NCBI GenBank assembly: GCA_949297275.1
Contig: CASFQR010000005.1
Coordinates: forward strand, 1 to 52,704
From: an uncultured bacterium
GTDB lineage: Bacteria > Bacillota_I > Bacilli_A > RFN20 > CAG-826
Length of the DNA stretch: 52,704 bases
Direction of reading: 5' to 3'
This document shows positions 28,170-37,130 of the stretch, piece by piece (the first letter of the stretch is position 1; each line of letters begins with the position of its first letter). The notes under the pieces are model-generated. The model was not told where the DNA came from and did no database searches. It was given only the letters and a program-made list of their open reading frames with translations. Made by a program: the position numbers and the translations under genes.

Positions 28170-29537
28170 ATGAAGAAGATTGTTGCGGTTTTTAAGAATA
28201 AAGAAATTGTTGGTCGTATCTTCTTTACGATTATGATGCTCCTCATTTTAAGAATTGGAGCCGCCATCACCGTTCCTGGTGTTTCCACTAGTAGCGAACT
28301 TAGCGATGCTCTTAATGGTGCTTCCGCGGTTGCTTTAATGGATTTATTAGGCGGGGGTGCAATTAGCAATTTCTCAATCTTCGCTTTAGGTGTTTCACCT
28401 TATATTACTTCGCAAATCATTATTCAATTATTATCAAAAGATGTTCTTCCCGCTTTAACGGAATTAACGCGGCAAGGACAATATGGCCGTAAGAAAATTG
28501 AAATGGCAACGCGTTATTTAACTTTATTACTCGGGGCTGTTCAAGCTTATGGCATTATTATGACGATGGAAAATAGTGAATATATTACGATTAATTTAGA
28601 CACTAATTTCTGGACTTATGCTTATTTAGTTACCATTCTTTTAGGTGGTGCGATGCTCACGATGTGGATTGGTGACCAAATTACAGTTAAAGGCTTAGGC
28701 AATGGTATTTCAGTCGTAATTTTTGCTGGTATTGTCCGTTCTTTACCAGTTCAAATTTCGACCGCTTTCCAAACTTGGATTAGTAATGCTGAGGGACATG
28801 GTGCCAACGAATTAATTAAAGGCTCTTTACAATTTGCTGTTTATGTTTTAGCCCTCATCCTCATTATTGCCTTTGTCGTCTTTATTGAATTAAGTAAAAG
28901 AAAAATACCAGTGCAACATTCTGGTAAAAGTGGTGGCCAAACTGCTTCGATGTCGCGCGCCTCTTTCTTACCAATTAAACTTAATAGCGCTGGTGTTATT
29001 CCTGTTATCTTCGCTTCATCCATTATGATGGCGCCTTCAGTTATTGCTTCATTTTTTACCGATGATTTATCTGCGAATTGGTTAAATATTTTTAATTATA
29101 GTGCATTAACTGAAATGCCAGGAGCGGATGGCTCAACTTGGGGAATGCCTTGGGGATTATTAATTTATATTACTTTAATTATTCTCTTCACATTCTTCTA
29201 TTCTTCCATTCAAATTTCTCCTGAAACGCTCGCTGAGAATTTCCGTAAGAACGGTTCATATATTCCAGGGATTCGTCCAGGGAATGAAACTGAAAGATAT
29301 GTGCGTAAAGTTACTAACCGCGTGACTTGTATTGGGGCTTTAGCCTTAACATTTATTGCCGCTTTACCAGTCGTCTTAACCTTATCAGGGGTTTTTGGTA
29401 ATAATTCCTCTTTAGCGATCGGTGGTACTGGCTTAATTATTGCGGTTGGTGTTTCAATTGAAATTATGAATCAAATTAATGGCTTGCTTGCCGGTAAGAC
29501 TTTCGATGAAGTCCAAGCAACAGCCGGAAGGGGTTAA
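28170..29537 (+). CDS. secY: Preprotein translocase subunit SecY
   Basis: 455 residues with ten membrane segments, the channel of the Sec translocon. Family blocks include ITVPGVS near the first segment, SNFSIFALGVSPYITSQII (plug and TM2), GNGISVVIFAGIV, QRKIPVQ-like region as SKRKIPVQHSG, and PGIRPGNETERYV near the C-terminal cytosolic loop that contacts SecA and the ribosome. It begins two bases after rplO. Its partner secE is at 51005-51271. Confidence 0.98.
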   Translation: MKKIVAVFKNKEIVGRIFFTIMMLLILRIGAAITVPGVSTSSELSDALNGASAVALMDLLGGGAISNFSIFALGVSPYITSQIIIQLLSKDVLPALTELTRQGQYGRKKIEMATRYLTLLLGAVQAYGIIMTMENSEYITINLDTNFWTYAYLVTILLGGAMLTMWIGDQITVKGLGNGISVVIFAGIVRSLPVQISTAFQTWISNAEGHGANELIKGSLQFAVYVLALILIIAFVVFIELSKRKIPVQHSGKSGGQTASMSRASFLPIKLNSAGVIPVIFASSIMMAPSVIASFFTDDLSANWLNIFNYSALTEMPGADGSTWGMPWGLLIYITLIILFTFFYSSIQISPETLAENFRKNGSYIPGIRPGNETERYVRKVTNRVTCIGALALTFIAALPVVLTLSGVFGNNSSLAIGGTGLIIAVGVSIEIMNQINGLLAGKTFDEVQATAGRG

Positions 29538-29546
29538 TAGTTAATT

Positions 29547-30209
29547 ATGGCAATGAATATTATTTTAATGGGTCCGCCAGGCGCTGGTAAGGGTACACAA
29601 GCTAAAAAAATTATTCAAGAATTTGCTATTCCTCATATTTCCACTGGTGATATGTTCCGCGAAGCAATTAAAAAAGGAACACCCTTAGGCATTTTAGCTA
29701 AATCCTATATTGATAAAGGTGATTTAGTGCCCGATGATGTCACCATTGGCTTAGTTAAAGAACGATTATCGCAAGATGATTGTCAAAAAGGTTATCTCCT
29801 CGATGGTTTTCCGCGGACGCTTAAGCAAGCGGAAGCCTTAGAAGGTTTAACAAAAGAAATTGGTCGAGAAATTGCTCTATGCTTAAACATCGATGTTAAG
29901 AAAGAAGAGCTTATTCGTCGCATTTCAGGTCGTCGCGTCTGTAAAAATTGTGGTGCGCCTTTCCACATTGAAAGTGCGAAACCCAAAGTTCCAGGCGTCT
30001 GCGATATTTGTGGCGGACCTCTCTACCAACGGGCAGATGATAATGTCGAAGCTTTAGAAACGCGTTTAACGCATTATGAGCACGACACCAAGCCTCTCTT
30101 AGATTTTTATCAAAAGAGAAATCTTCTCGTCTTATTAGATGGGGAAGAAGGTTCGGAAAAATTATTTGCTGACATTTCTCGTTTATTAAATGAGGTCAAG
30201 GATGATTAG
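29547..30209 (+). CDS. adk: Adenylate kinase, zinc-binding type
   Basis: 220 residues. It balances ATP, ADP and AMP. Visible features are the P-loop GPPGAGKGTQ near 9-18, the AMP site STGDMFREAI, LLDGFPRTLKQAEAL, and the lid with four cysteines (CKNC near 132 and CDIC near 152) that hold zinc as in Gram-positive enzymes. It lies between secY and map as usual in Firmicutes and overlaps map by eight bases. Start could also be two codons downstream. Confidence 0.97.
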   Translation: MAMNIILMGPPGAGKGTQAKKIIQEFAIPHISTGDMFREAIKKGTPLGILAKSYIDKGDLVPDDVTIGLVKERLSQDDCQKGYLLDGFPRTLKQAEALEGLTKEIGREIALCLNIDVKKEELIRRISGRRVCKNCGAPFHIESAKPKVPGVCDICGGPLYQRADDNVEALETRLTHYEHDTKPLLDFYQKRNLLVLLDGEEGSEKLFADISRLLNEVKDD

Positions 30210-30957
30210 CATTAAAAGCGAACGAGAAATTGCTTTGATGAAGGAAGCAGGCAGGGTTGTAGCCTTGGTCTTTGAAGGGATTAAGGACAAAATTAAACCC
30301 GGCCTTACGACCTTAGAGCTCGCTGATATTTGTGAAAATATCATCCGCGAGTGTGGCGCAATTCCAACTTTTAAAAATTATCAAGGTTTCAAAGGTGCAG
30401 TTTGCATCTCCATCAACGAAGAGCTAGTTCATGGTACTCCGAGCGCGCATCGGGTATTAAAAAATGGAGACATTGTCTCTGTTGATGTTGGGGCAACTAA
30501 ACACGGATTTGTTGCGGATGCTTGCCGCACTTATCCGGTTGGCACTGTTTCTAAGGAAGCCTTGGAATTGATTAAAGTGACCGAAGAATCTTTCTATGAA
30601 GGCTGCAAAGTCATCAAAGAAGGCGTGCATTTAGGAGACGTTTCTAACGCTATTCAAACTTATGTTGAAGCGCATGGCTATTCCTTACCGCGCGATTTCT
30701 CAGGTCATGGAGTTGGCGAACATCTGCATGAAGATCCCGTGATCTTCAATTATGGACCTAAAGGTGTAGGTCCCATCTTGAAAGAAGGTATGACCTTAGC
30801 GATCGAACCAATGGTCGCGATGGGTCGTCCTGAAGTAAGAATTGGTAAAGATGGCTGGGTTGCTAGAATGAAAGATGGTAAATTATCTAGCCATTATGAA
30901 AATTCAATCGTCGTCTTAAAAGATGGTTATGAAATCTTAACGAGGTTAGAAGATTAA
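30202..30957 (+). CDS. map: Methionine aminopeptidase, type I
   Basis: 251 residues from the ATG at 30202. It removes the initiator Met from nascent proteins. The five metal ligands are recognisable: the two Asp in [17 protein letters not shown], the His in [14 protein letters not shown], the Glu in AIEPMVAM, and the Glu in HYENSIVV near the end. An ATG four codons earlier exists, but the chosen one gives the usual [12 protein letters not shown] start. It overlaps adk by eight bases and infA by one. Confidence 0.97.
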   Translation: MISIKSEREIALMKEAGRVVALVFEGIKDKIKPGLTTLELADICENIIRECGAIPTFKNYQGFKGAVCISINEELVHGTPSAHRVLKNGDIVSVDVGATKHGFVADACRTYPVGTVSKEALELIKVTEESFYEGCKVIKEGVHLGDVSNAIQTYVEAHGYSLPRDFSGHGVGEHLHEDPVIFNYGPKGVGPILKEGMTLAIEPMVAMGRPEVRIGKDGWVARMKDGKLSSHYENSIVVLKDGYEILTRLED

Positions 30958-31178
30958 TGGCAAAAGCAGATGTCTTTGAAGTCGAGGCGACAGTCGTTGA
31001 AAAACTCCCAAATGCGAGTTTCAATGTCATACTCTCAAATGGAGTCACCATCATTGCCCACGTTTCTGGTAAAATCCGTATGAATTACATTCGCATTTTA
31101 CCAGGTGATAAAGTGATGGTTGAAATCTCGCCTTATGATTTAACACGTGGACGTATCGTTTATCGATACAAAAATTAA
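30957..31178 (+). CDS. infA: Translation initiation factor IF-1
   Basis: 73 residues, the OB-fold factor that closes the A site during initiation. Typical blocks are [39 protein letters not shown] and [15 protein letters not shown]. The ATG overlaps the map stop (TAATG). Confidence 0.98.
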   Translation: MAKADVFEVEATVVEKLPNASFNVILSNGVTIIAHVSGKIRMNYIRILPGDKVMVEISPYDLTRGRIVYRYKN

Positions 31179-31197
31179 TTAAGGAGGATTCATATTT

Positions 31198-31311
31198 ATG
31201 AAAGTAAGACCCTCAGTCAAACCGATGTGCGATAAATGCAAAGTGATTCGCCGCCACGGCAAAGTCATGGTGATTTGCGAAAATCCTAAGCATAAACAAC
31301 GCCAAGGTTAA
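31198..31311 (+). CDS. rpmJ: 50S ribosomal protein L36, zinc type
   Basis: 37 residues: [20 protein letters not shown], then [17 protein letters not shown]. The zinc residues are C11, C14, C27 and H32. AAGGAGG stands before the ATG. It lies between infA and rpsM as in other Firmicutes. Confidence 0.97.
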   Translation: MKVRPSVKPMCDKCKVIRRHGKVMVICENPKHKQRQG

Positions 31312-31330
31312 TTTATAGGAGGAAAGAAAT

Positions 31331-31705
31331 TTGGCACGTATTGTTGGTGTAGATATACCAAATGATAAGCGCGTTGTTATTTCCTTAACTTACATCTATG
31401 GAATTGGATTAACAACGGCAAAGAAAATTTGTAAAGACGCTAATGTGAGTGAAGACATTCGCGTCAAAAATTTAAGTGAAGAACAAATTACTCGTATTCG
31501 CGCGGAAATTGGCAAATATAAAGTTGAAGGTGATCTCCGCCGCGAAGTTGCGATGGATATTAAAAGATTGACTGAAATTGGCTGCTATCGCGGCTTAAGA
31601 CATCGTCATGGTTTACCTGTTCGCGGCCAAAGAACGCGCACGAATGCTCGCACGCGTAAAGGTAAAGCTAAGACCATCGCTAATAAGAAGAAAGCTGTGA
31701 AGTAA
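31331..31705 (+). CDS. rpsM: 30S ribosomal protein S13 (TTG start)
   Basis: 124 residues. It starts at a TTG, with AGGAGG (31318-31323) eight bases upstream and the family start [14 protein letters not shown] directly after, so the rare codon is well supported. Other blocks are [35 protein letters not shown] and the basic tail. S13 sits at the subunit bridge in the 30S head. Confidence 0.98.
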   Translation: MARIVGVDIPNDKRVVISLTYIYGIGLTTAKKICKDANVSEDIRVKNLSEEQITRIRAEIGKYKVEGDLRREVAMDIKRLTEIGCYRGLRHRHGLPVRGQRTRTNARTRKGKAKTIANKKKAVK

Positions 31706-31719
31706 AGGAGGTAAATGTT

Positions 31720-32109
31720 ATGGCGACAAAATCAACAACCCGCAAGAAAAAAATTAAACGCGCATATACTAAAGGTAGAGCCCATATTCATTCTACCTTC
31801 AATAATACCATCGTGACAATTTCCGATGAAAATGGTAATGTCATCGCTTGGAGCAGCGCTGGTGCCTTAGGCTATAAAGGTGCAAAAAAATCTACTCCCT
31901 TTGCCGCCCAAATGGCTGGTGAAGCGGCTGGTAAGATGGCCTTTGATCAAGGCTTAAGAACCGTTGATGTTAATGTCAAAGGACCTGGTCCAGGTCGCGA
32001 AAGTGCGATTAGAGCATTATCAAATAGTGGTTTACAAGTTTTGTCAATTACCGATAAGACACCCATTCCACATAATGGCTGCCGCCCACCAAAAAGACCA
32101 CGTCGATAA
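31720..32109 (+). CDS. rpsK: 30S ribosomal protein S11
   Basis: 129 residues, normal. It includes [48 protein letters not shown] and the end [21 protein letters not shown] precedes the ATG. Confidence 0.98.
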   Translation: MATKSTTRKKKIKRAYTKGRAHIHSTFNNTIVTISDENGNVIAWSSAGALGYKGAKKSTPFAAQMAGEAAGKMAFDQGLRTVDVNVKGPGPGRESAIRALSNSGLQVLSITDKTPIPHNGCRPPKRPRR

Positions 32110-32122
32110 GGAGGAATAATTG

Positions 32123-33097
32123 ATGGCTAAATTAGCAAATCCATTTGAAAAGAGCGATTTTAAAGTCGCAAAAGTTGATGAAAACGATAACTATGGTAAG
32201 TTTGTTATCGAGCCTCTTGAACGTGGCTATGGTTTAACAATTGGCAATTCTTTACGTCGCGTCTTATTATCATCGCTTCCTGGCGCTTCAATTTATGCGA
32301 TTGAAGTTGAAGGCGCTCGCCATGAATTTAGTGCTCTCCATGGCGTAATTGAAGATGTGACTGGCATCATTCTTAATTTAAAAGATTTAGTTTTAAAAAT
32401 TGATGATGACGATAATCAACCTAAAAGATTAGTTATTGATGTTACTGGTCCAAAAGTAGTTACTGCTGGCGATATTATTCTGCCGGCTTTTGTCAGTGTC
32501 ATTAATCCAGATTTAGAAATTGCCCATGTTGCTGAAGGTGGTCATTTAAAGATGACAATGTTCGCGCGTAATGGTCGTGGCTATGTTACTAGTGAAGGCA
32601 ATAAAATGGATCGTGCAACTCGTCCAGTCGGTATTATTTCCACCGATTCTAATTATTCACCTGTCACCCGTGTTTCTTATTTAGTTGAACCAACCCGTGT
32701 TGGTCATGATTCACGCTTTGATAAATTAACGATTGAAGTTTGGACTAATGGTTCAATTCGCCCCGATAGTGCGATTGCTTTAGCAGCTGAAATGCTCGTG
32801 GTCAATTTAAAACCCTTTACCGAACTTGAAAAAACCGTTGAAGAAATCAATATGGTGAAAGAAGAAGTTGCTGTACCGGAAGATAAATATGAAGGTATGA
32901 CAATCGAAGAACTTGATCTCTCTGTTCGTTCTTATAATTGCTTAAAAAGAGCCTCTATTCTTAGTATCTCTGATTTAACTCAAAAGACCGAAGAAGAGAT
33001 GATGAAATATAAAAATTTAGGTAAAAAATCGCTCAAGGAAATTAAAGAAAAATTAGCGGCTTTAGGCCTTTCCTTCCGCGAGAATATCCCTGAATAG
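32123..33097 (+). CDS. rpoA: RNA polymerase alpha subunit
   Basis: 324 residues from the ATG at 32123; a TTG directly before it is in frame but unneeded. The N-terminal domain has YGKFVIEPLERGYGLTIGNS and LRRVLLSSLPGASI, the dimerisation and assembly surface. The C-terminal domain, joined by an acidic linker, has LDLSVRSYNCLKRASILSIS and KNLGKKSLKEIKEKL, which bind UP elements and activators. AGGAGG precedes the start. Confidence 0.98.
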   Translation: MAKLANPFEKSDFKVAKVDENDNYGKFVIEPLERGYGLTIGNSLRRVLLSSLPGASIYAIEVEGARHEFSALHGVIEDVTGIILNLKDLVLKIDDDDNQPKRLVIDVTGPKVVTAGDIILPAFVSVINPDLEIAHVAEGGHLKMTMFARNGRGYVTSEGNKMDRATRPVGIISTDSNYSPVTRVSYLVEPTRVGHDSRFDKLTIEVWTNGSIRPDSAIALAAEMLVVNLKPFTELEKTVEEINMVKEEVAVPEDKYEGMTIEELDLSVRSYNCLKRASILSISDLTQKTEEEMMKYKNLGKKSLKEIKEKLAALGLSFRENIPE

Positions 33098-33106
33098 GAG
33101 GTTAAT

Positions 33107-33502
33107 ATGGCTAGAGAAGGTCGTAAGAATGTTCATGGTAAAGCTGGCGTTAGATTTAAAGCCGGTTATACCAAAAGTAAACATGAAAATAAATTGCGCA
33201 CATTAGTGACTGATTTAATCATTCATGAAAAAGTTATGGTCACTAGTGGCATTGCCCAAGATTTAAAGACAAAAGCTGATCACCTAGTGACATTAGCAAA
33301 GCGCGGCGATTTGCACGCTCGTAGGCAAGCCGCCAGTGTGCTTCGCGATGTTAAGGCGGATGAAAATCGCTCAGCCCTCGATAAATTATTTGCGGAAATT
33401 GGTCCGCGTTATGCTGCCCGTAATGGTGGTTATACGCGCGCAATTAAGGCTAATAATCGTCGCGGCGATAACGCTCAAATGGTTATTGTCGAATTAGTAT
33501 AA
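33107..33502 (+). CDS. rplQ: 50S ribosomal protein L17
   Basis: 131 residues, last gene of the ribosomal cluster. The core has LRTLVTDLIIHEKVMVT, KADHLVTLAKRGDLHARRQA and GGYTRAIKANNRRGDNAQM. It is about 12 residues longer than usual at the N terminus. AGGAGG lies before the ATG and a strong terminator follows. Confidence 0.97.
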   Translation: MAREGRKNVHGKAGVRFKAGYTKSKHENKLRTLVTDLIIHEKVMVTSGIAQDLKTKADHLVTLAKRGDLHARRQAASVLRDVKADENRSALDKLFAEIGPRYAARNGGYTRAIKANNRRGDNAQMVIVELV

Positions 33503-33530
33503 TTTATTTTCATCATTTTATCGATAAATT

Positions 33531-33556
33531 AGGTCACCAATAGGTGACCTTTTTTA
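33531..33556 (+). terminator. Terminator of the S10-spc-alpha operon
   Basis: AGGTCACC (33531-33538) and GGTGACCT (33543-33550) pair perfectly around an AATA loop and are followed by a T-run. It ends the unit that starts near 18703. Confidence 0.93.
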
Positions 33557-33618
33557 CTAGTTTAACTATAAATGATTTGTTAAGTCTTTTAATAAATATT
33601 TTTATAGTATTTCGCTTC

Positions 33619-33660
33619 GATTATTTGATTATTATTAAAGAATAATAAGAATAAATAATC
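33619..33660 (+). promoter_or_regulatory. Two-stem AT-rich hairpin in the pyrG upstream region
   Basis: GATTATTT (33619-33626) pairs with AAATAATC (33653-33660), and TTATTATT (33629-33636) pairs with AATAATAA (33641-33648), around an AAAG loop. A small hairpin (CTTGA, TTAT, TCAAG) follows at 33660-33673. The 33557-33801 gap is otherwise AT-rich; TAGAAT at 33777-33782 is a possible pyrG -10 box. No T-run or C-run of a CTP-sensed attenuator is seen. Confidence 0.35.
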
Positions 33661-33801
33661 TTGATTATTCAAGCAAAATTTATCTAATTCCTGCAAAACT
33701 AAGATATTTTTGTCGATTTAATAATTTTAAAAAGAGAAATTTATTTATTTAAATAGAATATTTAAGTTAGATTGTTTAGAATATTTTATCGAGGTTAGTT
33801 T

Positions 33802-35436
33802 ATGGCAAAATTTATATTTGTTACTGGTGGTGTTGTTTCTAGTTTAGGTAAAGGGATTGTAGCTAGTTCGATTGGTCGCATTTTAAAAAATAAAGGTTTT
33901 AAAATCTTTATGCAAAAATTTGATCCTTATATTAATGTTGACCCAGGAACCTTATCACCTTATCAACATGGCGAAGTTTATGTGACTGACGATGGCGCTG
34001 AAACCGATCTTGATCTAGGCCATTATGAAAGGTTCACTAATGAGTCATTAACTAAATTATCTAATATTACAACCGGTCGCATATATAGCGAAGTAATTCG
34101 TAAGGAAAGAGAAGGTAAATATTTAGGTAAAACCGTCCAAGTTATTCCTCATATTACTAACGAAATTAAATTGCAATTAAAAAGAGCTGAAGATAAAAGC
34201 GAAGCAGATATTATTATTACGGAAATTGGTGGCACGGTCGGTGATATTGAGTCGCTACCATTTTTAGAAGCTATCCGACAATTTCGTCGGGAAAGAGGAG
34301 TGGACAATACCTTATTTATTCACTGTGTTTTATTACCATATTTAACTAAAAGTGGTGAAATAAAAACTAAACCCGCTCAACATTCCACTAAGGAATTAGG
34401 GTCCTTAGGTATTCAACCTGATATGATTGTTTTACGTAGCGAAGTTAATATTAATAATGAAATTCGTGAAAAGATATCTTTATTTTGCGATGTCAAAAAA
34501 GAAAATGTCTTTTTATCGAAGGATGTCGATATTATTTACGATGTCGTATTGAATTTATATAAACAAAAAATTGATAACCAGATTTGTGAGCATTTTAATT
34601 TACCTGACCAAGTTGCTGAAATGGCAAATTGGGAGAATTTAGTTAAAAAGATTAAGAATCTTAAATCTGTAATTAAAATTGCATTAGTGGGTAAATATGT
34701 TAGTCTTCACGATGCTTATTTATCGGTTGTGGAAGCTTTAAATGCGGCTGGTTATGCTTTTAATGAAAAGATTGAAATAGGTTGGATTAATAGTGAAGAA
34801 CTTAGTGATTTAAACGCCGCAGAGGTTTTAAAAGATTACCAAGGCATTGTTGTTCCTGGTGGCTTTGGTGAAAGAGGTAGTGAAGGGAAGATTGCGGCTT
34901 TAAAATATGCGCGCATTAATCAAGTACCATTATTAGGTATTTGTTTTGGCCTGCAATTAATGGCGATTGAATTTGCAAGAAATGTTTTAAAGTTAAAGGA
35001 CGCTAATACGACGGAATTTAAACCGCATTGTGAAAATCCCATCATTGATTTATTAGAGAATCAATATGAAGGTATTTCTTTAGGCGGCACTCTGCGTTTA
35101 GGGGTGTATGAATTATCCCTATCTTCCGAATCAAAAGTTTATCCTTATTACCGTCATTTCCCGATTTTTGAAAGACATCGTCATCGCTATGAATTTAATA
35201 ATAAATATCTACAAATGTTTAATGATAACGGGATGTTCATTTCTGGTCTAAATCCTCATAGCCGTTTAGTTGAAGTAATGGAACTTAAAAATCATCCCTA
35301 TTATGTTTCAAGTCAATTTCACCCTGAATTTAAGTCTCGGCCCAATCATCCTCATCCTTTCTTTTTAGGTTTAATTGAGCACGCGAAGGAATATCGCAAT
35401 TTAAAAGAAGATGCCAACATTAAAAGTAATCAATAA
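33802..35436 (+). CDS. pyrG: CTP synthase
   Basis: 544 residues, normal. It aminates UTP to CTP using glutamine and ATP. The synthase domain starts FIFVTGGVVSSLGKGI, with DPYINVDPGTLSPYQHGEV and TEIGGTVGDIES. The class I glutaminase domain has the nucleophile Cys in LLGICFGLQLMAIEFAR and the His/Glu pair in SSQFHPEFKSR. A GAGG ribosome site at 33791-33794 precedes the ATG. The end overlaps the next gene by 26 bases. Confidence 0.98.
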   Translation: MAKFIFVTGGVVSSLGKGIVASSIGRILKNKGFKIFMQKFDPYINVDPGTLSPYQHGEVYVTDDGAETDLDLGHYERFTNESLTKLSNITTGRIYSEVIRKEREGKYLGKTVQVIPHITNEIKLQLKRAEDKSEADIIITEIGGTVGDIESLPFLEAIRQFRRERGVDNTLFIHCVLLPYLTKSGEIKTKPAQHSTKELGSLGIQPDMIVLRSEVNINNEIREKISLFCDVKKENVFLSKDVDIIYDVVLNLYKQKIDNQICEHFNLPDQVAEMANWENLVKKIKNLKSVIKIALVGKYVSLHDAYLSVVEALNAAGYAFNEKIEIGWINSEELSDLNAAEVLKDYQGIVVPGGFGERGSEGKIAALKYARINQVPLLGICFGLQLMAIEFARNVLKLKDANTTEFKPHCENPIIDLLENQYEGISLGGTLRLGVYELSLSSESKVYPYYRHFPIFERHRHRYEFNNKYLQMFNDNGMFISGLNPHSRLVEVMELKNHPYYVSSQFHPEFKSRPNHPHPFFLGLIEHAKEYRNLKEDANIKSNQ

Positions 35437-36247
35437 TTATCAAAAGAAATTATTTGGATGTTTATTAGCAATCATCTTGCTAGGTGTAGTATTTTGTTTA
35501 ACATCATTTATTTTCTTTTTTCTTTATTTGTTTTTGGACTATTTGAAGATATATATAATTCTTTTTAGTGTTTCGATTGGTTTATTCGCACTTTGTTTTG
35601 TTTCATATATATTTTTAAACAATTATTTTAATAAATTATTTATCAGCCAAATAATTCAGAAAGTGCTAAATGAACTTTACGATGATTACTTTTTTGCCTT
35701 GGAAAAAAATATATCTAAAGAAATTATTGAAAGATCTTTTATCTATGGAGAAGCCTTAATTTCTGTCCAATCAAAGAATTTTCTTGCGATTAAATTAGGA
35801 AAGGTTTCGCTACAATCTTATGAGATTAATGTCAATGAAACCGATTATCATCATCGCCGATTAAATGGTGTGTTCATTCATTTTATTTTCCAAGAAATTT
35901 TTTTAGACGATATCATTATTTTTCCACGAACAAAAGAAGACTATATTAATTTTCAAAAAGGCGAATATGAATTAATGAATAATCACGAAATGGAACCTTT
36001 TTGTGTTTATACCATGCAGGAAACTCCCGTTGATGAAAAATTAAAAAGATTAAGTAATTTTCTTTTGAATAAATACGAGAACGAAATTTTCTTTATTTCT
36101 ATAAAAGGGAAGGAATTATTTATACAAATTGAAAAGATTAATAATTATAATTTAAGTGTTTACCATCCTTTCTATAAAAAGGATTATCTCAAGTTGAAAG
36201 AAGATTTAAAAATTTATCAAGAAATTAAAGATATTATGGAGTTATGA
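35411..36247 (+). CDS. Two-TM protein, DUF3137-like
   Basis: 278 residues: two membrane helices close together (about 13-40 and 47-68), then a soluble domain of about 205 residues. In that domain, a strand LISVQSKNFLAIKL, then VFIHFIFQEIFLDDIIIFPR and EIFFISIKGKELFIQI give an alternating pattern like the DUF3137 family, whose function is unknown. It overlaps pyrG by 26 bases, so translation may be coupled; an internal TTG start is possible. The following gene has the same architecture and is probably a diverged duplicate. Confidence 0.65.
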   Translation: MPTLKVINNYQKKLFGCLLAIILLGVVFCLTSFIFFFLYLFLDYLKIYIILFSVSIGLFALCFVSYIFLNNYFNKLFISQIIQKVLNELYDDYFFALEKNISKEIIERSFIYGEALISVQSKNFLAIKLGKVSLQSYEINVNETDYHHRRLNGVFIHFIFQEIFLDDIIIFPRTKEDYINFQKGEYELMNNHEMEPFCVYTMQETPVDEKLKRLSNFLLNKYENEIFFISIKGKELFIQIEKINNYNLSVYHPFYKKDYLKLKEDLKIYQEIKDIMEL

Positions 36248-36248
36248 A

Positions 36249-37094
36249 ATGAAAGAATTTTTAAGCAAAAGAAATCAAGCTAAAAAAGAATCGTTTATCT
36301 ATTTTTTAATAGCAGGCGTTTCATTGATTGTTTCTTTAATTTTTCTTATTGTTCAACTAGTTTGTTATTGGGAATATTACTTCTTTATGCCTTTCTTTTT
36401 AGGACTTATTTTATTTTTAATATTTTTAGTGCTTGCGTTAGCAAAAAAGGAACTATTTCTTGCAAAGAACAAAAGTATTTTAATTAATGAATTATTAAAA
36501 GAACAATATTTAAATGCTCTCTATAGACCAATCAATGGTTTAAAAAAAGATGATTTGAAAAGCGCGAATGTTTTCAATTTTAAACACACTTTTTTTGCCT
36601 TTAATACAATTACTGGCGATTATAATAATCAACAATTTATTATGTCGGATTTGAAAGTCTATCGGGTAAAACCAATTATTAATACCAAATATTCTAATTA
36701 TGTTTATTTAGAACTTTCCTTGCCTTATGAAATATCGTCCTCTTTATTGATTTATAAGAATAACATTTCGAATGTCGCTGATCTTAAACATTTATTTCCA
36801 ATGACAAATGAAAAGCAGGTCGATGAGTTTATAATTTCCTATTATGATGAAAAAGAATTCATATCGTTAATTAAAGAAGACACCTTGAAGAAAATTGATG
36901 ATATTTTAAAAGCCATCGACGCGAATAAAATTATTATCATTTTCGAACGTAAACACATTAATATTTATATCGAAAATAAGAATTTTAATTTAGATAAAAT
37001 CCCTTTCTATCATCAGGATAGTCAAGAATATTTAACCCAGCGCTCTAACTACCTTGCTCTAGCAAAAAACTTATTTGATAATCTTTCTCGTTAA
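36249..37094 (+). CDS. Two-TM protein, DUF3137-like, related to the previous gene
   Basis: 281 residues with the same layout: two helices (about 16-39 and 44-66), then a soluble domain containing FNTITGDYNNQQFIMSDLKVYR, which fits the DUF3137 pattern of a Gly-x-Y-N strand followed by S-D, and KIIIIFERKHINIYIENK near the end. It starts one base after the previous stop. The pair forms a small operon with pyrG. No enzyme motif is visible. The IS element is inserted 13 bases past its stop. Confidence 0.65.
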   Translation: MKEFLSKRNQAKKESFIYFLIAGVSLIVSLIFLIVQLVCYWEYYFFMPFFLGLILFLIFLVLALAKKELFLAKNKSILINELLKEQYLNALYRPINGLKKDDLKSANVFNFKHTFFAFNTITGDYNNQQFIMSDLKVYRVKPIINTKYSNYVYLELSLPYEISSSLLIYKNNISNVADLKHLFPMTNEKQVDEFIISYYDEKEFISLIKEDTLKKIDDILKAIDANKIIIIFERKHINIYIENKNFNLDKIPFYHQDSQEYLTQRSNYLALAKNLFDNLSR

Positions 37095-37106
37095 TTAATC
37101 CCTCTT

Positions 37107-37130
37107 TTATTCAATTTTCTTTCAAAGAGA
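37107..37130 (+). repeat. Left 24-bp direct repeat (target site duplication of the IS)
   Basis: This 24-base sequence, starting TTATTCAATTTT, is repeated exactly at 38252-38275 and directly abuts the left end of the IS. Confidence 0.85.
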
